The position numbers and the translations under genes are program-made. Under the pieces are notes generated by a model. It saw nothing but the letters and a program-made list of their open reading frames with translations, made no database searches and had not been told where the DNA came from. A stretch of DNA of 64,000 nucleotides from R-RK-3 sp963842775 (lineage in GTDB: Bacteria > Pseudomonadota > Alphaproteobacteria > Rhizobiales > Rhodomicrobiaceae): assembly GCA_963842775.1 (NCBI GenBank), contig CAWJHQ010000012.1:248001-312000 (forward strand), read 5' to 3'. This document shows, one piece after another, positions 54,806 to 63,003 of this stretch (positions within the stretch are counted from its first letter, which is position 1; every line of letters begins with the position of its first letter).

Positions 54806-55687
54806 GTGCTCAACGCAAAGGGTAGCGTTGCGGTTTCCCGCCTTGTTGCGTTCTTGTGCGCCTGTCTCATGGCCGGGGCAGGCCCCGGGAAAAGCCGTGC
54901 CGAGGCCGAAGCGGGAGCATCACCCTGGCATGAAGCCCCACATTCGCGCATCCGCCTGCTATCCGCCTCGGGTCTATATTACCAGGGAAAGCCGGTGTTG
55001 GCGGCGGCAATTGAGATCGTGCTGGATGAAGGGTGGAAAACCTATTGGCGTTCTCCCGGGGATGGGTTGCCCCCGTCGCTGGACTGGAAAGCCTCCGATA
55101 ATCTCACCGAAGCGAGCGTTCATTGGCCCGCGCCTTCGCGCGTTCGCGGCGGGGAGGGCCCGCCATTGGCCGGCTATGAACGGCAGGTCCTGCTGCCCGT
55201 CCTGGTGACAGCCAGGGATTCGAGCCTGCCGATTAACCTGAATTTATCCATAAGCTACGGCATTTGCGCCGAGATCTGCATTCCGATCGAAGCGGCGCTT
55301 CAGCTTGAAATATCGCCCGCCCCGCATGAAACGCATCGGGATCGCATTCGCGCGGCGCTTGACCGGGTGCCCAAGCCGCAGGAACAGGGCGTCTATTGTC
55401 CGCACAGCTTCATCGCCGCCGGGCGGCGTTCGGTGAACGGGAGGCCCGCCCTGGTGATCAAGACCGCCTTTGAGGAGAACGCCACCGGCCTGGACCTCTT
55501 CGTCGAGGCGCCGGAGGGATTCGCCCTGCCATCCCTGTCCCTGCAGCCGCCCTCCTCGAGAGGCCGGTCGCATTATGTGATTTTTTTCGACACGCAAGCC
55601 GCGGTCGACGCTTTGCTCGGCAAGACGCTCACCTTGACCACGGTATCCAACCAGGGTAGTTGCGAAAGCACTTGGCGCGTGAAATGA
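54806..55687 (+). CDS. Exported protein with DsbD-like N-terminal domain (protein-disulfide reductase-like)
   Basis: From the GTG at 54806 the protein reads VLNAKGSVAVSRLVAFLCACLMAGAGPGKSRAEA, a signal peptide, then a domain with LLSASGLYYQGKPVLAAAIEIVLDEGWKTYWRSPGDGLPPSLDWKAS and SYGICAEICIPIEAALQL. The latter is the CxxxC region of the periplasmic DsbD alpha domain. The membrane and thioredoxin domains of DsbD are absent. It probably moves electrons to periplasmic thiol partners. In-frame ATG 54770 and GTG 54677 are alternative starts. It lies upstream of a Prx5 gene, which fits a redox role. Confidence 0.8.
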   Translation: MLNAKGSVAVSRLVAFLCACLMAGAGPGKSRAEAEAGASPWHEAPHSRIRLLSASGLYYQGKPVLAAAIEIVLDEGWKTYWRSPGDGLPPSLDWKASDNLTEASVHWPAPSRVRGGEGPPLAGYERQVLLPVLVTARDSSLPINLNLSISYGICAEICIPIEAALQLEISPAPHETHRDRIRAALDRVPKPQEQGVYCPHSFIAAGRRSVNGRPALVIKTAFEENATGLDLFVEAPEGFALPSLSLQPPSSRGRSHYVIFFDTQAAVDALLGKTLTLTTVSNQGSCESTWRVK

Positions 55688-55759
55688 TGCGCGCCGAAGC
55701 GTCGCGCGGGCTGCGCCACGCGGGGTGCATTTGCCGTAATTCAAGCGAGGAAGCCTGCC

Positions 55760-56245
55760 ATGGCGATTACCGTTGGAAGCCGTCTGCCGGAAGCCAAATT
55801 CACTACCATGACCCCGTCCGGCGCCGCGCCCAAGACGACCAGCGAAATCTTTGGCGGCAAGAAGATCGCCCTGTTCGCCGTTCCCGGCGCTTTTACGCCC
55901 ACCTGCCATCGCAATCATCTGCCCGGCTTCCTGGAGAATGCGGACGCCTTCCTGGCGAAAGGCGTCGATCAGATCGTCTGCACGGCGGTCAACGACATAT
56001 TCGTGCTGACGGCATGGGCGAACGCCACCGGCGCCCAGGACAAGATCCTGTTCCTCTCCGACGGCAATGGCGATTTCGCCAAGGCGCTGGGCCTGGACAT
56101 GGACGGTTCGCCGATGAATATGGGCGTACGCTCCCGGCGCTATGCGATGCTGGTCGAGGATGGCGTCGTCAAGGTGCTGAATGTCGAGGAAGCGGCCGGC
56201 AAAGCGGAGAAAAGCGGCGCGCCGGCCCTGCTCGAGGCGATTTAG
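55760..56245 (+). CDS. Peroxiredoxin, Prx5-type (second copy)
   Basis: The 161-residue protein has the peroxidatic Cys49 in VPGAFTPTCHRNHLPGFLEN, then CTAVNDIFVLTAWANATGAQDKILFLSDGNGDFAKALG and MGVRSRRYAMLVEDGVVK. It is clearly related to the Prx at 52554. It follows the DsbD-like gene by 72 bases. Its stop codon TAG (56243-56245) coincides with the left edge of the dispersed repeat, so the repeat lies directly at the 3' end of the gene. Confidence 0.95.
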   Translation: MAITVGSRLPEAKFTTMTPSGAAPKTTSEIFGGKKIALFAVPGAFTPTCHRNHLPGFLENADAFLAKGVDQIVCTAVNDIFVLTAWANATGAQDKILFLSDGNGDFAKALGLDMDGSPMNMGVRSRRYAMLVEDGVVKVLNVEEAAGKAEKSGAPALLEAI

Positions 56246-56347
56246 AGCATTTTCCAGCAAAGTGGATGCCGGTTTGCGTCGCGAAAATGCGACCAAACAA
56301 AGAGATAGAGCCCCGTTCCGATTCAATCGGAACGGAAAAGGCTCTAG
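56245..56347 (+). repeat. 103-bp palindromic repeat, copy B, intergenic
   Basis: Inverted repeat 1: GCATTTTC (56247-56254) with GAAAATGC (56283-56290). Inverted repeat 2: TAGAGCC plus CCGTTCCGATT (56306-56323), a single C, AATCGGAACGG (56325-56335), a four-A bulge, and GGCTCTA (56340-56346). All arms are perfect. It is 99/103 identical to the copy inside the gene at 28490-28592. The left edge overlaps the stop of the peroxiredoxin gene. Confidence 0.95.
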
Positions 56348-56413
56348 GCACAAGGCGTTAATCGCACATACGAGCGTATGCTGCGGGCATCGTGACCGGG
56401 CGCACCTTCGCGC

Positions 56414-57355
56414 TCAATTGCGGATGCCGGTGGAAAGGCTCGTCGCGGCCGGGCCCTCGGCCTTGCTGGTCGCCCGCTCCCGGTAAAGCAGATAGAGGCC
56501 GGAGGAGATGATCACCGCGCCGCCCGCCAGCGTCCACTGGCTGGGTACCTGGCTGAACACCAGATAGCCCATCAGGCATTGCGACAAGAGGCCCACATAG
56601 ACAAACGGGGCCAGGATCGGCGCCGGGGCGAGCCGGTGGGCCAGAATGAGCAGATAGTGCCCGAAGCCGCCGGAGATGCCCATCGACAGCATGACCAGCC
56701 ACGTCAGAAGCTCCGACGGCCACTCCCACGCCCAAATGCCGAGCGGCGTCATGATGACCAGCCCGGCCAGGGGCGAGTAGATCTGCGTCACCAGCGAGCT
56801 GTCGTAGCGGGCCAGATAGCGCGTCAGGATGTTGTAGACGCCATACAATATGGTGGCCAAAAAGGAGTAGCTCACCGCCCAGTGGATACCGCCAAATCCG
56901 GGCCGCATGACCAGGATGACGCCCGAGAAGCCGATCAGAATGGCGACGAGCCGCCGCCACCCGATCCATTCGCCCAAGATGGGGCCGGCCAGCACCGCGA
57001 CCACGAACGGCGCGAGGAAGAAGATCGTCGCCACCTGGTCGAGCTGCAGATAGCGCAGCGCCAGGAAGTTGAGCCCGGTGGTGGACATCAGCAGGAAGCT
57101 GCGCAGCAACTGCAAACCGGGACGCGTGGATTTCAGCGACGCGGCAAAGCTGCGGGGGCCGAACACGACGAAGCTGAACATGACATGGCCTAAGAAGCGC
57201 GCCCACAGCGCTTGCAGGACCGGTACGGCAGCGATCGTGATCACATATTTTGACGCCGAATCGAGCAACGAGAATGTAAACACGGCAACGCACATAAGGC
57301 CAATGGCCGTGAGGCGTGCATTGTCCTCGGCCAGACTATCCGCGGATGATGACAT
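56414..57355 (-). CDS. EamA/DMT-family transporter
   Basis: The 313-residue membrane protein has about ten hydrophobic segments in two EamA halves: LMCVAVFTFSLLDSASKYVITIAAVPVLQALWARFLGHVMF at the start, LQLDQVATIFFLAPFVVAVLAGPILGEWIGWRRLVAILIGFSGVILVMRP closing the first half, and FVYVGLLSQCLMGYLVFSQVPSQWTLAGGAVIISSGLYLLYRER closing the second. The substrate is not predictable. It is not closely similar by eye to the DMT protein at 18802. Confidence 0.93.
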   Translation of the reverse strand: MSSSADSLAEDNARLTAIGLMCVAVFTFSLLDSASKYVITIAAVPVLQALWARFLGHVMFSFVVFGPRSFAASLKSTRPGLQLLRSFLLMSTTGLNFLALRYLQLDQVATIFFLAPFVVAVLAGPILGEWIGWRRLVAILIGFSGVILVMRPGFGGIHWAVSYSFLATILYGVYNILTRYLARYDSSLVTQIYSPLAGLVIMTPLGIWAWEWPSELLTWLVMLSMGISGGFGHYLLILAHRLAPAPILAPFVYVGLLSQCLMGYLVFSQVPSQWTLAGGAVIISSGLYLLYRERATSKAEGPAATSLSTGIRN

Positions 57356-57712
57356 TGAATTCGTCCGTGCTTAATTTGTGAGCCGTAGTTGAGGCGTTGC
57401 GTCGCGGCAAGCGAAACCGCACGTCCCGGTCGCATGGCTGCCATGCAGCCGGGGCAGGGTGAGGGTAAAACTCTTCGGGTTTGTCAATCACGCGAGAATT
57501 TGCTCTATAGTATTCTCCGAATCGATGGGGGCCCTTGGCATGGCGGGGCCCGGCCGCCGGTGTCATTGGCGCCGCCGCATCTGTGGCCCGATAGCCGCGC
57601 CTGCGCTTTAATTCGCCACGTTCCGTGGAACATGCATGTTCTGGCCCTACTTATGGGTTGAACTGGACGAGATCGCCCCCGCGCCGAGGGAATGAGAGGA
57701 CCAAGCTTCAGC
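57356..57712. other. Intergenic region of 357 bases
   Basis: It lies between the divergent DMT transporter and lipoprotein genes. A tentative promoter pair is TTGTCA (57481-57486) and TATAGT (57506-57511), but the 19-base spacing is long. No gene-like frame or repeat is seen. Confidence 0.4.
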
Positions 57713-58366
57713 ATGTCGATGCTCAATATTCGTCAAATCCCGGCGATGACAGGATTCAAGATCGTTCCCGCATTGGTGGCCGCATTGGCGCTCGCCGGCT
57801 GCGGCGCCAGCAGCACTCCGGAAACCACCGCGCTCAATGCGCAAGCGCCGATCGCGCTGACTCCGAAACAGGACGCCTCCGGCGCTCCGGGCGCACTTGC
57901 GGGCAAGGTGAACGAGCCGGAACTGCGCAAGGCGGTCGAGCGCTATAATCTGGCCAAGCAGCGTACGCCGGGTCCGTATGATTTTGCCGGCGTCGATTTG
58001 AACGGCGACGGCAAGTCCGAAGCAATCGTGATGTTCTCCGGTCCCGACTGGTGCCAGAAGACCGGTTGTTCGCTCGTGGTGTTCCAGGAAGAGCAGGTCG
58101 GCTACCGGCCGGTTTCGCACATAACCAGCGCCCGCCCGCCGGTTCTGATCGGACCCGAGGCGAGTTTCGGCTGGCGCGACCTGATGGCGAATACGGGTGG
58201 CGGCGCGGCGGCTGTCCGCACGGTGCGCCTCGGCTTCAGCGGCAAGGGCTATCCGGCGAACGCTCTTCTCCAGCCGGAGCCGGTTTCCGAGATGCTCTCG
58301 CGCTCGCAGCAGGTGATGGGCGAAACGCCGGCCTTCGCGGCGGCGGCCGATCAGCCGCCCTCGTGA
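57713..58366 (+). CDS. Hypothetical lipoprotein
   Basis: I do not recognise the family. The product is 217 residues from the ATG at 57713 (206 if the ATG at 57746 is used). VAALALAGCGAS is a good lipobox, so the mature protein begins at Cys and is membrane-anchored. The body contains YDFAGVDLNGDGKSEAIVMFSGPDWCQKTGCSLVVFQEEQVGYRPVSH. DLNGDGKSE resembles a calcium-binding or FG-GAP-like loop, and the two cysteines may form a disulfide. Its 3' end overlaps the convergent monooxygenase gene by 16 bases. Confidence 0.8.
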   Translation: MSMLNIRQIPAMTGFKIVPALVAALALAGCGASSTPETTALNAQAPIALTPKQDASGAPGALAGKVNEPELRKAVERYNLAKQRTPGPYDFAGVDLNGDGKSEAIVMFSGPDWCQKTGCSLVVFQEEQVGYRPVSHITSARPPVLIGPEASFGWRDLMANTGGGAAAVRTVRLGFSGKGYPANALLQPEPVSEMLSRSQQVMGETPAFAAAADQPPS

Positions 58367-59560
58367 GCGTCCGCCTTGTAGCCGTAAAGCCAATCGTTGC
58401 GTGACAGCAGGTGCCATCCCGGCAGCGCCGCAAGGCTGATGTTGCGCGCCAGCCGCATCGCCCCGCTCATATGATAGATCTCGCCCATGCGCGCTGAGGC
58501 GCGTTGCACGCGGGCGATACGCGGCATGCGGCGGCGCTCATAGCGCCCGAACGCAGCGGAAATGTCGCCCTCGCCGCGGCTGAGTTCCGCCGCCATGACA
58601 GCCGCGTCCTCGATGGCCATGACGGCGCCTGAAGCAAGGAACGGCAGGATCGGATGGGCTGCATCGCCAAGCAGTGTCACGTTCCCCCGCGTCCAGCTCG
58701 CGAGCGCTGGAACGGTCATGAGGGGCCAGCTCATCCAGCCCGAAAAGCGCTGCAATATTTCGCGCGGGCGCTCAGCCCAGCCATCGAAAAAGCCGATCAG
58801 CTCTCGCATGTCGCCCGGAGTGCCCCAGCCCGGCGAGGCGGCCTCGCCGCTGACCACGGCGACGGCATTCAGCGGCCCGCCGGGCCCGCAAGCGTAATGT
58901 ACGAGATGGGCGCGCGGCGCGATCCAGAGATGAACGTCACCGTCGCCCGGCGCATGGGAGGTGGTTTCCGCCGGCGCCGTCGCACGCCAGGCGTTGCGGC
59001 CGGAGAATGCCGGTTTGCCGCCGAAGAAGAGGCCGCGAACGCGCGAATGAACCCCGTCCGCACCGATCAGCGCCCGCCCCGTGACCTCGGTCCTGTCGGT
59101 GGCGCGCGCCGTTACGGCCGTCCCGGAGATTTGCACCTCCTCCAGACGGAAGGACGGCGTAATCTCGGCCTGCGGCTCGGCGCGGACGGCCTCCAGCAGC
59201 ATGCGGTGCAGCGCCCGGCGTTCGGCCACATAATAGGGCGCGCCGTAGCGGTTCTCGGCGTCGCTGCCGAGCGGGATGGAGGCGAGTTCGGCTGCCGGTA
59301 AGCCCGTCATGAATATGGATGGCGCGGGGACGGCCGCCCTCGGCCTCAAGCGCGTCGCCGAGGCCCCAGGACCGCAGCAGCCGGCTGCCATTCGGCCCGA
59401 TCTGAATTCCCGCGCCGCTTTCGCTGAATTCAGGCTCGGCTTCGAGCACCCGGACGCGGATGCCGCGTCGCGCCAGCGCCAGCGCCGCGCTGAGGCCGCC
59501 GATGCCTCCGCCGGCGATCAGCAGCGGCGCGTCAGAATGCGGATGATCCGGCGAGGTCAC
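58351..59560 (-). CDS. FAD-dependent monooxygenase (salicylate hydroxylase-like), frameshifted
   Basis: The N-terminal frame from 59560 contains LLIAGGGIGGLSAALALARRGIRVRVLEAEPEF (FAD site) up to HDGLTG. An extra C near 59289-59293 then shifts it, and the next frame continues ELASIPLGSDAENRYGAPYYVAERRALHRML. DG motif: ALIGADGVHSRVR. GD motif: VTLLGDAAHPILPFLASGAVMAIEDAAVMAAEL. With the base removed the protein is about 402 residues and complete. It is a class A hydroxylase like the one at 12560, but the two are only distantly similar. Substrate unknown. Confidence 0.88.
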
Positions 59561-59572
59561 CTGCGGCGCGTT

Positions 59573-59827
59573 TCACGCTGTCTTACGGCTGTCATTCTGG
59601 TAGAGACAATAGGGCGGATCGGACTGATCCGCGGCCAGATTCGGGTCATACGTATAGAGCGTCGAGCAATAGGGGCAGACGATCTGGTCGTCGGACCCCA
59701 TATCCAGAAATATATGTGGATGGTCAGCGGGCGGACGCGCGCCCATGCATTGGAATTCCTTAACGCCGATATGAATTTTCTCCACACCGATGTCATTGCA
59801 GAAATGAGGCGTGCCGTAGGTCGCCAT
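59573..59827 (-). CDS. CHCC zinc-finger protein, NDUFS6/mitochondrial complex I 13-kDa-like
   Basis: The product is 84 residues from the ATG at 59827. Zinc-binding residues are visible: Cys27 in EFQCMGARPP, His36/His38 in DHPHIFLDMG, and Cys51 and Cys54 in VCPYCSTLYTYDP. This is the zf-CHCC family, related to the Ndufs6 subunit of complex I. Alphaproteobacteria carry it as a small, often monocistronic gene. A longer form from an upstream ATG at 59893 is possible. It stands 12 bases downstream of the monooxygenase start. Confidence 0.85.
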   Translation of the reverse strand: MATYGTPHFCNDIGVEKIHIGVKEFQCMGARPPADHPHIFLDMGSDDQIVCPYCSTLYTYDPNLAADQSDPPYCLYQNDSRKTA

Positions 59828-59972
59828 AGGAAATCCGTCCGTCTTTCGCTTCTGATCCGCGCGGATGCTGCCGCATCGCCCCTTGGGCCGCAACCTGTTT
59901 CTACCAATATCAAATCATTCAGCATTTTAACGCAGCATTATCCCTGTATCGAAGGTGAAGTCGGGGTTTGCC

Positions 59973-60902
59973 ATGGAGCGCGATAAGATCGGACTTGCCC
60001 TGGGCGGCGGCGCGGCACGTGGTTGGGCGCATATCGGCGTTCTCAATGCCCTGGCCAAGTTCGGCCTGAAGCCGAGCGTGATCGCCGGCACATCGATCGG
60101 CGCGGTGGTCGGCGGCTGCCACGCGGCGGGAAAGCTCGATCTGCTTGAGGATTTCGTCACCCAGCTTACCCCGCGCAGCGTCTTGCGCTTTCTCGATCTC
60201 GATCTCTCCGGCGGAGGATTGATGTCGGGCGCCCGGCTGCGGCGCACGCTCGACAAGGAGCTGGAAGGCGTGATGATCGAGGGGCTCACCGAAACCTTCG
60301 TCGCCGTGGCCACCGAAATCGGCACGGGGCGCGAGATCTGGCTGACCAAGGGGCCGCTGGTGAATGCGATCCGCGCCTCTTACGCGCTGCCCGGCATCTT
60401 CCGGCCGGTCCAGATCAACGGACGCTGGCTGATGGACGGCGCCTTCGTCAATCCGGTGCCGGTGGCGGTGTGCCGCGCAATGGGGGCAAATCTGGTCATC
60501 GCGGTCAACCTGCATCACGTCGGCGTCTCGCGCACCGCGCTGGTGCCTCTCGAGGCGACCGCGATGGAGTGCAAGGCCATCGAGGTGATTCCCGAGCCTC
60601 CCGTCAAGAAGACGCTGATCCCGATCCTGCGCAATTGGCGCCATCAGGTGTTCAGCAAGGGCAACGGCAACAGCGCGCCGGGCATTTCCCGCGTGCTCCT
60701 CGAGGCGTTCAACGTAACGCAGGACCGCATTGCGCGGGCGCGTCTCGCGGGCGATCCCCCCGACGTGATCATCACGCCGCGATTGGGCGCGATGGGACTG
60801 TTCGACTTCCATAAATCGAAATTGGCGATTGCGGAGGGCTATGAAGCCACCATGCGTCAGCTCGACGAAATTACCGAGGCGTCGGCGTCGATCCGAGACT
60901 GA
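59973..60902 (+). CDS. Patatin-like phospholipase family protein
   Basis: The product is 309 residues from ATG at 59973. It has the Ser-Asp dyad of patatins: GGGAARG (11-17) for the oxyanion hole, GTSIG (39-43) with nucleophile Ser41, and DGA (155-157) with Asp155. There is no signal peptide, so it is cytoplasmic or secreted by another route. It acts as an acyl hydrolase on lipids. The C-terminal region of about 130 residues (from CKAIEVIPEPPVKK) is typical of the RssA-type subgroup. Confidence 0.93.
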   Translation: MERDKIGLALGGGAARGWAHIGVLNALAKFGLKPSVIAGTSIGAVVGGCHAAGKLDLLEDFVTQLTPRSVLRFLDLDLSGGGLMSGARLRRTLDKELEGVMIEGLTETFVAVATEIGTGREIWLTKGPLVNAIRASYALPGIFRPVQINGRWLMDGAFVNPVPVAVCRAMGANLVIAVNLHHVGVSRTALVPLEATAMECKAIEVIPEPPVKKTLIPILRNWRHQVFSKGNGNSAPGISRVLLEAFNVTQDRIARARLAGDPPDVIITPRLGAMGLFDFHKSKLAIAEGYEATMRQLDEITEASASIRD

Positions 60903-61120
60903 TCGTTCCCGTTGCGGCCCATGCGGAACTGTCGTCCGGCTTCACGATTGCTTCCCGCGCTCGCTATAGGCGAAGAGGCCCGCGTGAGTGCGCATGCTCG
61001 GATGACGAGTTGATTGCAATATTGCGCTTTATACGCGAAAATCCTTGTAGGTAGAGGTTTCGAAGGTGGGCGCGCGGCCGCTTCTCTATATGGAATGACG
61101 CAAATGTAGGGTTCTCGTCC

Positions 61121-61738
61121 ATGCTGGTTACGCAGATTCTGGGAAGCGCCATCAATGCCTTCGGGATCAGGACGGGAGAGAGCCCGAAATATGACGTGAT
61201 CCACGAGGATGGCGAACTGGCGATCAGGCGATATCCGGCATTCCTGAGAGCGAGGACCTTAACGGCCGGTGATTACACGGCCAGCAGCGAGGCAAACTAC
61301 AAACGTTTGGCGAGCTACATTTCCGGCCATAATAGCGGCAATGTCCGGCTGTACCCGCCGGACTCGCTTGCCCAATCGAACCTGCGCGGCGAATCCATCG
61401 CCATGACGACGCCCGTGCTGCAGGCGCCGGTTGAGGATGGGTGGACGATGGCCTTCATCCTGCCCAGGAAATATACCTTCTCCACGGCGCCCAAACCCCT
61501 GGACGCGACGATCGAACTGGAGCAGGTGCCGCCGCAAACCATGGCGATCCTGCGCTATTCGGGCAATGTCGATGAGGACCGGATTCAGCGAAAATTCCGG
61601 GAGCTGCGCGGCTGGGTGCAGAGCATCGGCTGGCGCAGCATATCGGAGCCGCTGGCCGCGCAATATGACCCGCCCTTCACCATCTCGTTCCTCAAGCGCA
61701 ATGAAGTGCTCGTCAGGGCCGAGCCGCTGCATTCCTGA
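61121..61738 (+). CDS. SOUL heme-binding family protein
   Basis: The 205-residue protein contains the SOUL/HBP motif set: YDVIHEDGELAIRRYPAFLRARTLT, SEANYKRLASYISGHNSGN, ESIAMTTPVLQ and GWTMAFILPRKYTF. SOUL proteins bind heme or tetrapyrroles or are involved in heme transfer. The ATG at 61121 gives the usual length. It lies upstream of the iron exporter MbfA in convergent orientation, giving two iron/heme-related genes side by side. Confidence 0.92.
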   Translation: MLVTQILGSAINAFGIRTGESPKYDVIHEDGELAIRRYPAFLRARTLTAGDYTASSEANYKRLASYISGHNSGNVRLYPPDSLAQSNLRGESIAMTTPVLQAPVEDGWTMAFILPRKYTFSTAPKPLDATIELEQVPPQTMAILRYSGNVDEDRIQRKFRELRGWVQSIGWRSISEPLAAQYDPPFTISFLKRNEVLVRAEPLHS

Positions 61739-61741
61739 CGG

Positions 61742-61818
61742 GCCCGGTTCGCGCCGCGAAAATGCGACAATGAAGGGACGGGGGCCGAGTCCAATCAATC
61801 GGAACGGTAAGGCTCTAG
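61742..61818 (+). repeat. Palindromic repeat, degenerate copy C
   Basis: It matches the right part of the 103-bp repeat: GCGAAAATGCGAC (61756-61768) and CAATCGGAACGGTAAGGCTCTAG near the right edge, split here for length. The left part (about 25 bases of copies A and B) is lost, and the middle has many changes. It lies between the convergent SOUL and MbfA genes. The MbfA stop codon (61815-61817) is read from the CTA of the repeat's right end. Confidence 0.75.
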
Positions 61819-62792
61819 CTGCCGCCTATGAGGACGCCTGCCGCAAGCACCAGAAACCCGCCGAGCACGACCTGGAAGGCGGCGCGCAGGAACGGCGTTT
61901 CCATGAAGCGGTTCTGGATCCAGGCGATCGCCCATAATTCGATGAAGACGACGACGCCCGCGATTGCGGTCGCGGTCCAGAAATGCGGGATGAGATAGGG
62001 CAGGGCATGGCCGAGCCCGCCGATCGTCGTCATGATGCCTGAGGCGAGGCCGCGCTTTACGGGCGATCCGCGGCCGGAAATCACCCCGTCATCATGGGCG
62101 GCCTCCGTAAAGCCCATGGAAATGCCGGCCCCGACCGAGGCGGCGAGGCCCACGAGGAACGTCGTCCAGGGGTCTTGCGTGGCGAAGGCCGTGGCGAAGA
62201 TCGGCGCGAGCGTCGAGACCGAACCGTCCATGAGCCCGGCGAGACCCGGCTGGACCCAGGTGAGCACGAATTGGCGGCGTGCCCGGTCATCCTCTTTCTC
62301 GCGGGCGCCATGGGCGAGATTGCTGACTTCGAGCGACTCCGCCTTCTTCTGGTGGCCACGTTCCGCTGCCGCCAGATCGCCGAGCAGCCGCCTTGTGTCG
62401 GGCTCGGTGCTCGCCTGGGCCGCGCGGGTGTAGAAATCGGCGGCCTCGTCCTCCATGCGCGCCGCTTCCTGCCGAATGCGGTCGAGGGCGAGGGTTTCGA
62501 TGAGCCAGACGGGGCGGCGCGAATAGAAGCCCGCGACATGTTCGCGCCGGATGAGGGGGATCACGCGCCCGAACCGGCGCTCAAAAGCCTCGATGAGGCG
62601 CCGGCGGTGTTCATTCTCCTCCGCAGCCATCCCGTCGAAGATCGCGGCCGTCGAGGGATATTGCGCGCGCAGACGCTCCGCATAGGTGGCGTAAATCCGC
62701 CCGTCATCCTCTTCGGAAGAGATGGCAAGCGCGAGGATCTCCGCTTCCGACAGGTCGGCGAAGCGGCGGCGGCTGGCAAAGCCAGGGATCAT
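61815..62792 (-). CDS. mbfA: Membrane-bound ferritin-VIT1/CCC1 fusion, MbfA (iron exporter)
   Basis: The 325-residue protein has an N-terminal ferritin-like/rubrerythrin domain with iron ligands at Glu27/28, Glu58/59 and His62 (EENEH), later EDEAADFY and ERGHQKKAE. A C-terminal CCC1/VIT1 membrane domain follows (LDPWTTFLVGLAASVGAGISMGF and LASGIMTTIGGLGHALPYLI) with about four or five membrane segments. MbfA pumps iron out of the cytoplasm and protects against H2O2 in Agrobacterium and Bradyrhizobium, where it is repressed by Irr. An ICE-like motif lies 15 bases upstream. Confidence 0.93.
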   Translation of the reverse strand: MIPGFASRRRFADLSEAEILALAISSEEDDGRIYATYAERLRAQYPSTAAIFDGMAAEENEHRRRLIEAFERRFGRVIPLIRREHVAGFYSRRPVWLIETLALDRIRQEAARMEDEAADFYTRAAQASTEPDTRRLLGDLAAAERGHQKKAESLEVSNLAHGAREKEDDRARRQFVLTWVQPGLAGLMDGSVSTLAPIFATAFATQDPWTTFLVGLAASVGAGISMGFTEAAHDDGVISGRGSPVKRGLASGIMTTIGGLGHALPYLIPHFWTATAIAGVVVFIELWAIAWIQNRFMETPFLRAAFQVVLGGFLVLAAGVLIGGS

Positions 62793-62806
62793 GCGGAGGC
62801 CCTCAG

Positions 62807-62823
62807 TTTAGAACTCTTCCAAA
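62807..62823. promoter_or_regulatory. Iron control element (ICE)-like site upstream of mbfA
   Basis: TTTAGAA (62807-62813), CTC, TTCCAAA (62817-62823) is an inverted repeat with one mismatch. It fits the Irr-bound ICE motif pattern TTTAGAA-N3-TTCTAAA from memory. It lies 15 bases upstream of the mbfA start codon, so Irr bound there would block transcription or elongation when iron is low. Confidence 0.75.
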
Positions 62824-62963
62824 TGTGACTTAGCGCGGCGGCCGGTAAATCGCAACAGCGAGACGGCTATCGAGGCGATCAGGATTATCGAGGGAGCGCG
62901 CCGCGCGGGACGCAGTATGAGGGCGACAATGCTGGTGACGCCGAATTGCGACAATGGGAGGCT

Positions 62964-62996
62964 AAAAACAAAAAGGCCGGCTATGGAGCCGGCCCT
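62964..62996 (-). terminator. Rho-independent terminator of rpoD
   Basis: Read on the minus strand, GGCCGGCT (62994-62987) pairs with AGCCGGCC (62982-62975) around CCAT, followed by a run of T with one G (62974-62964). It lies just downstream of the rpoD stop at 63004. Confidence 0.9.
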
Positions 62997-63003
62997 TTGG
63001 CGA

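Noticed and set aside
57481..57511. Promoter TTGTCA...TATAGT before the lipoprotein gene
   Set aside because: The 19-base spacing is poor and the site is about 200 bases from the gene. It is kept only as a tentative note in the intergenic entry.
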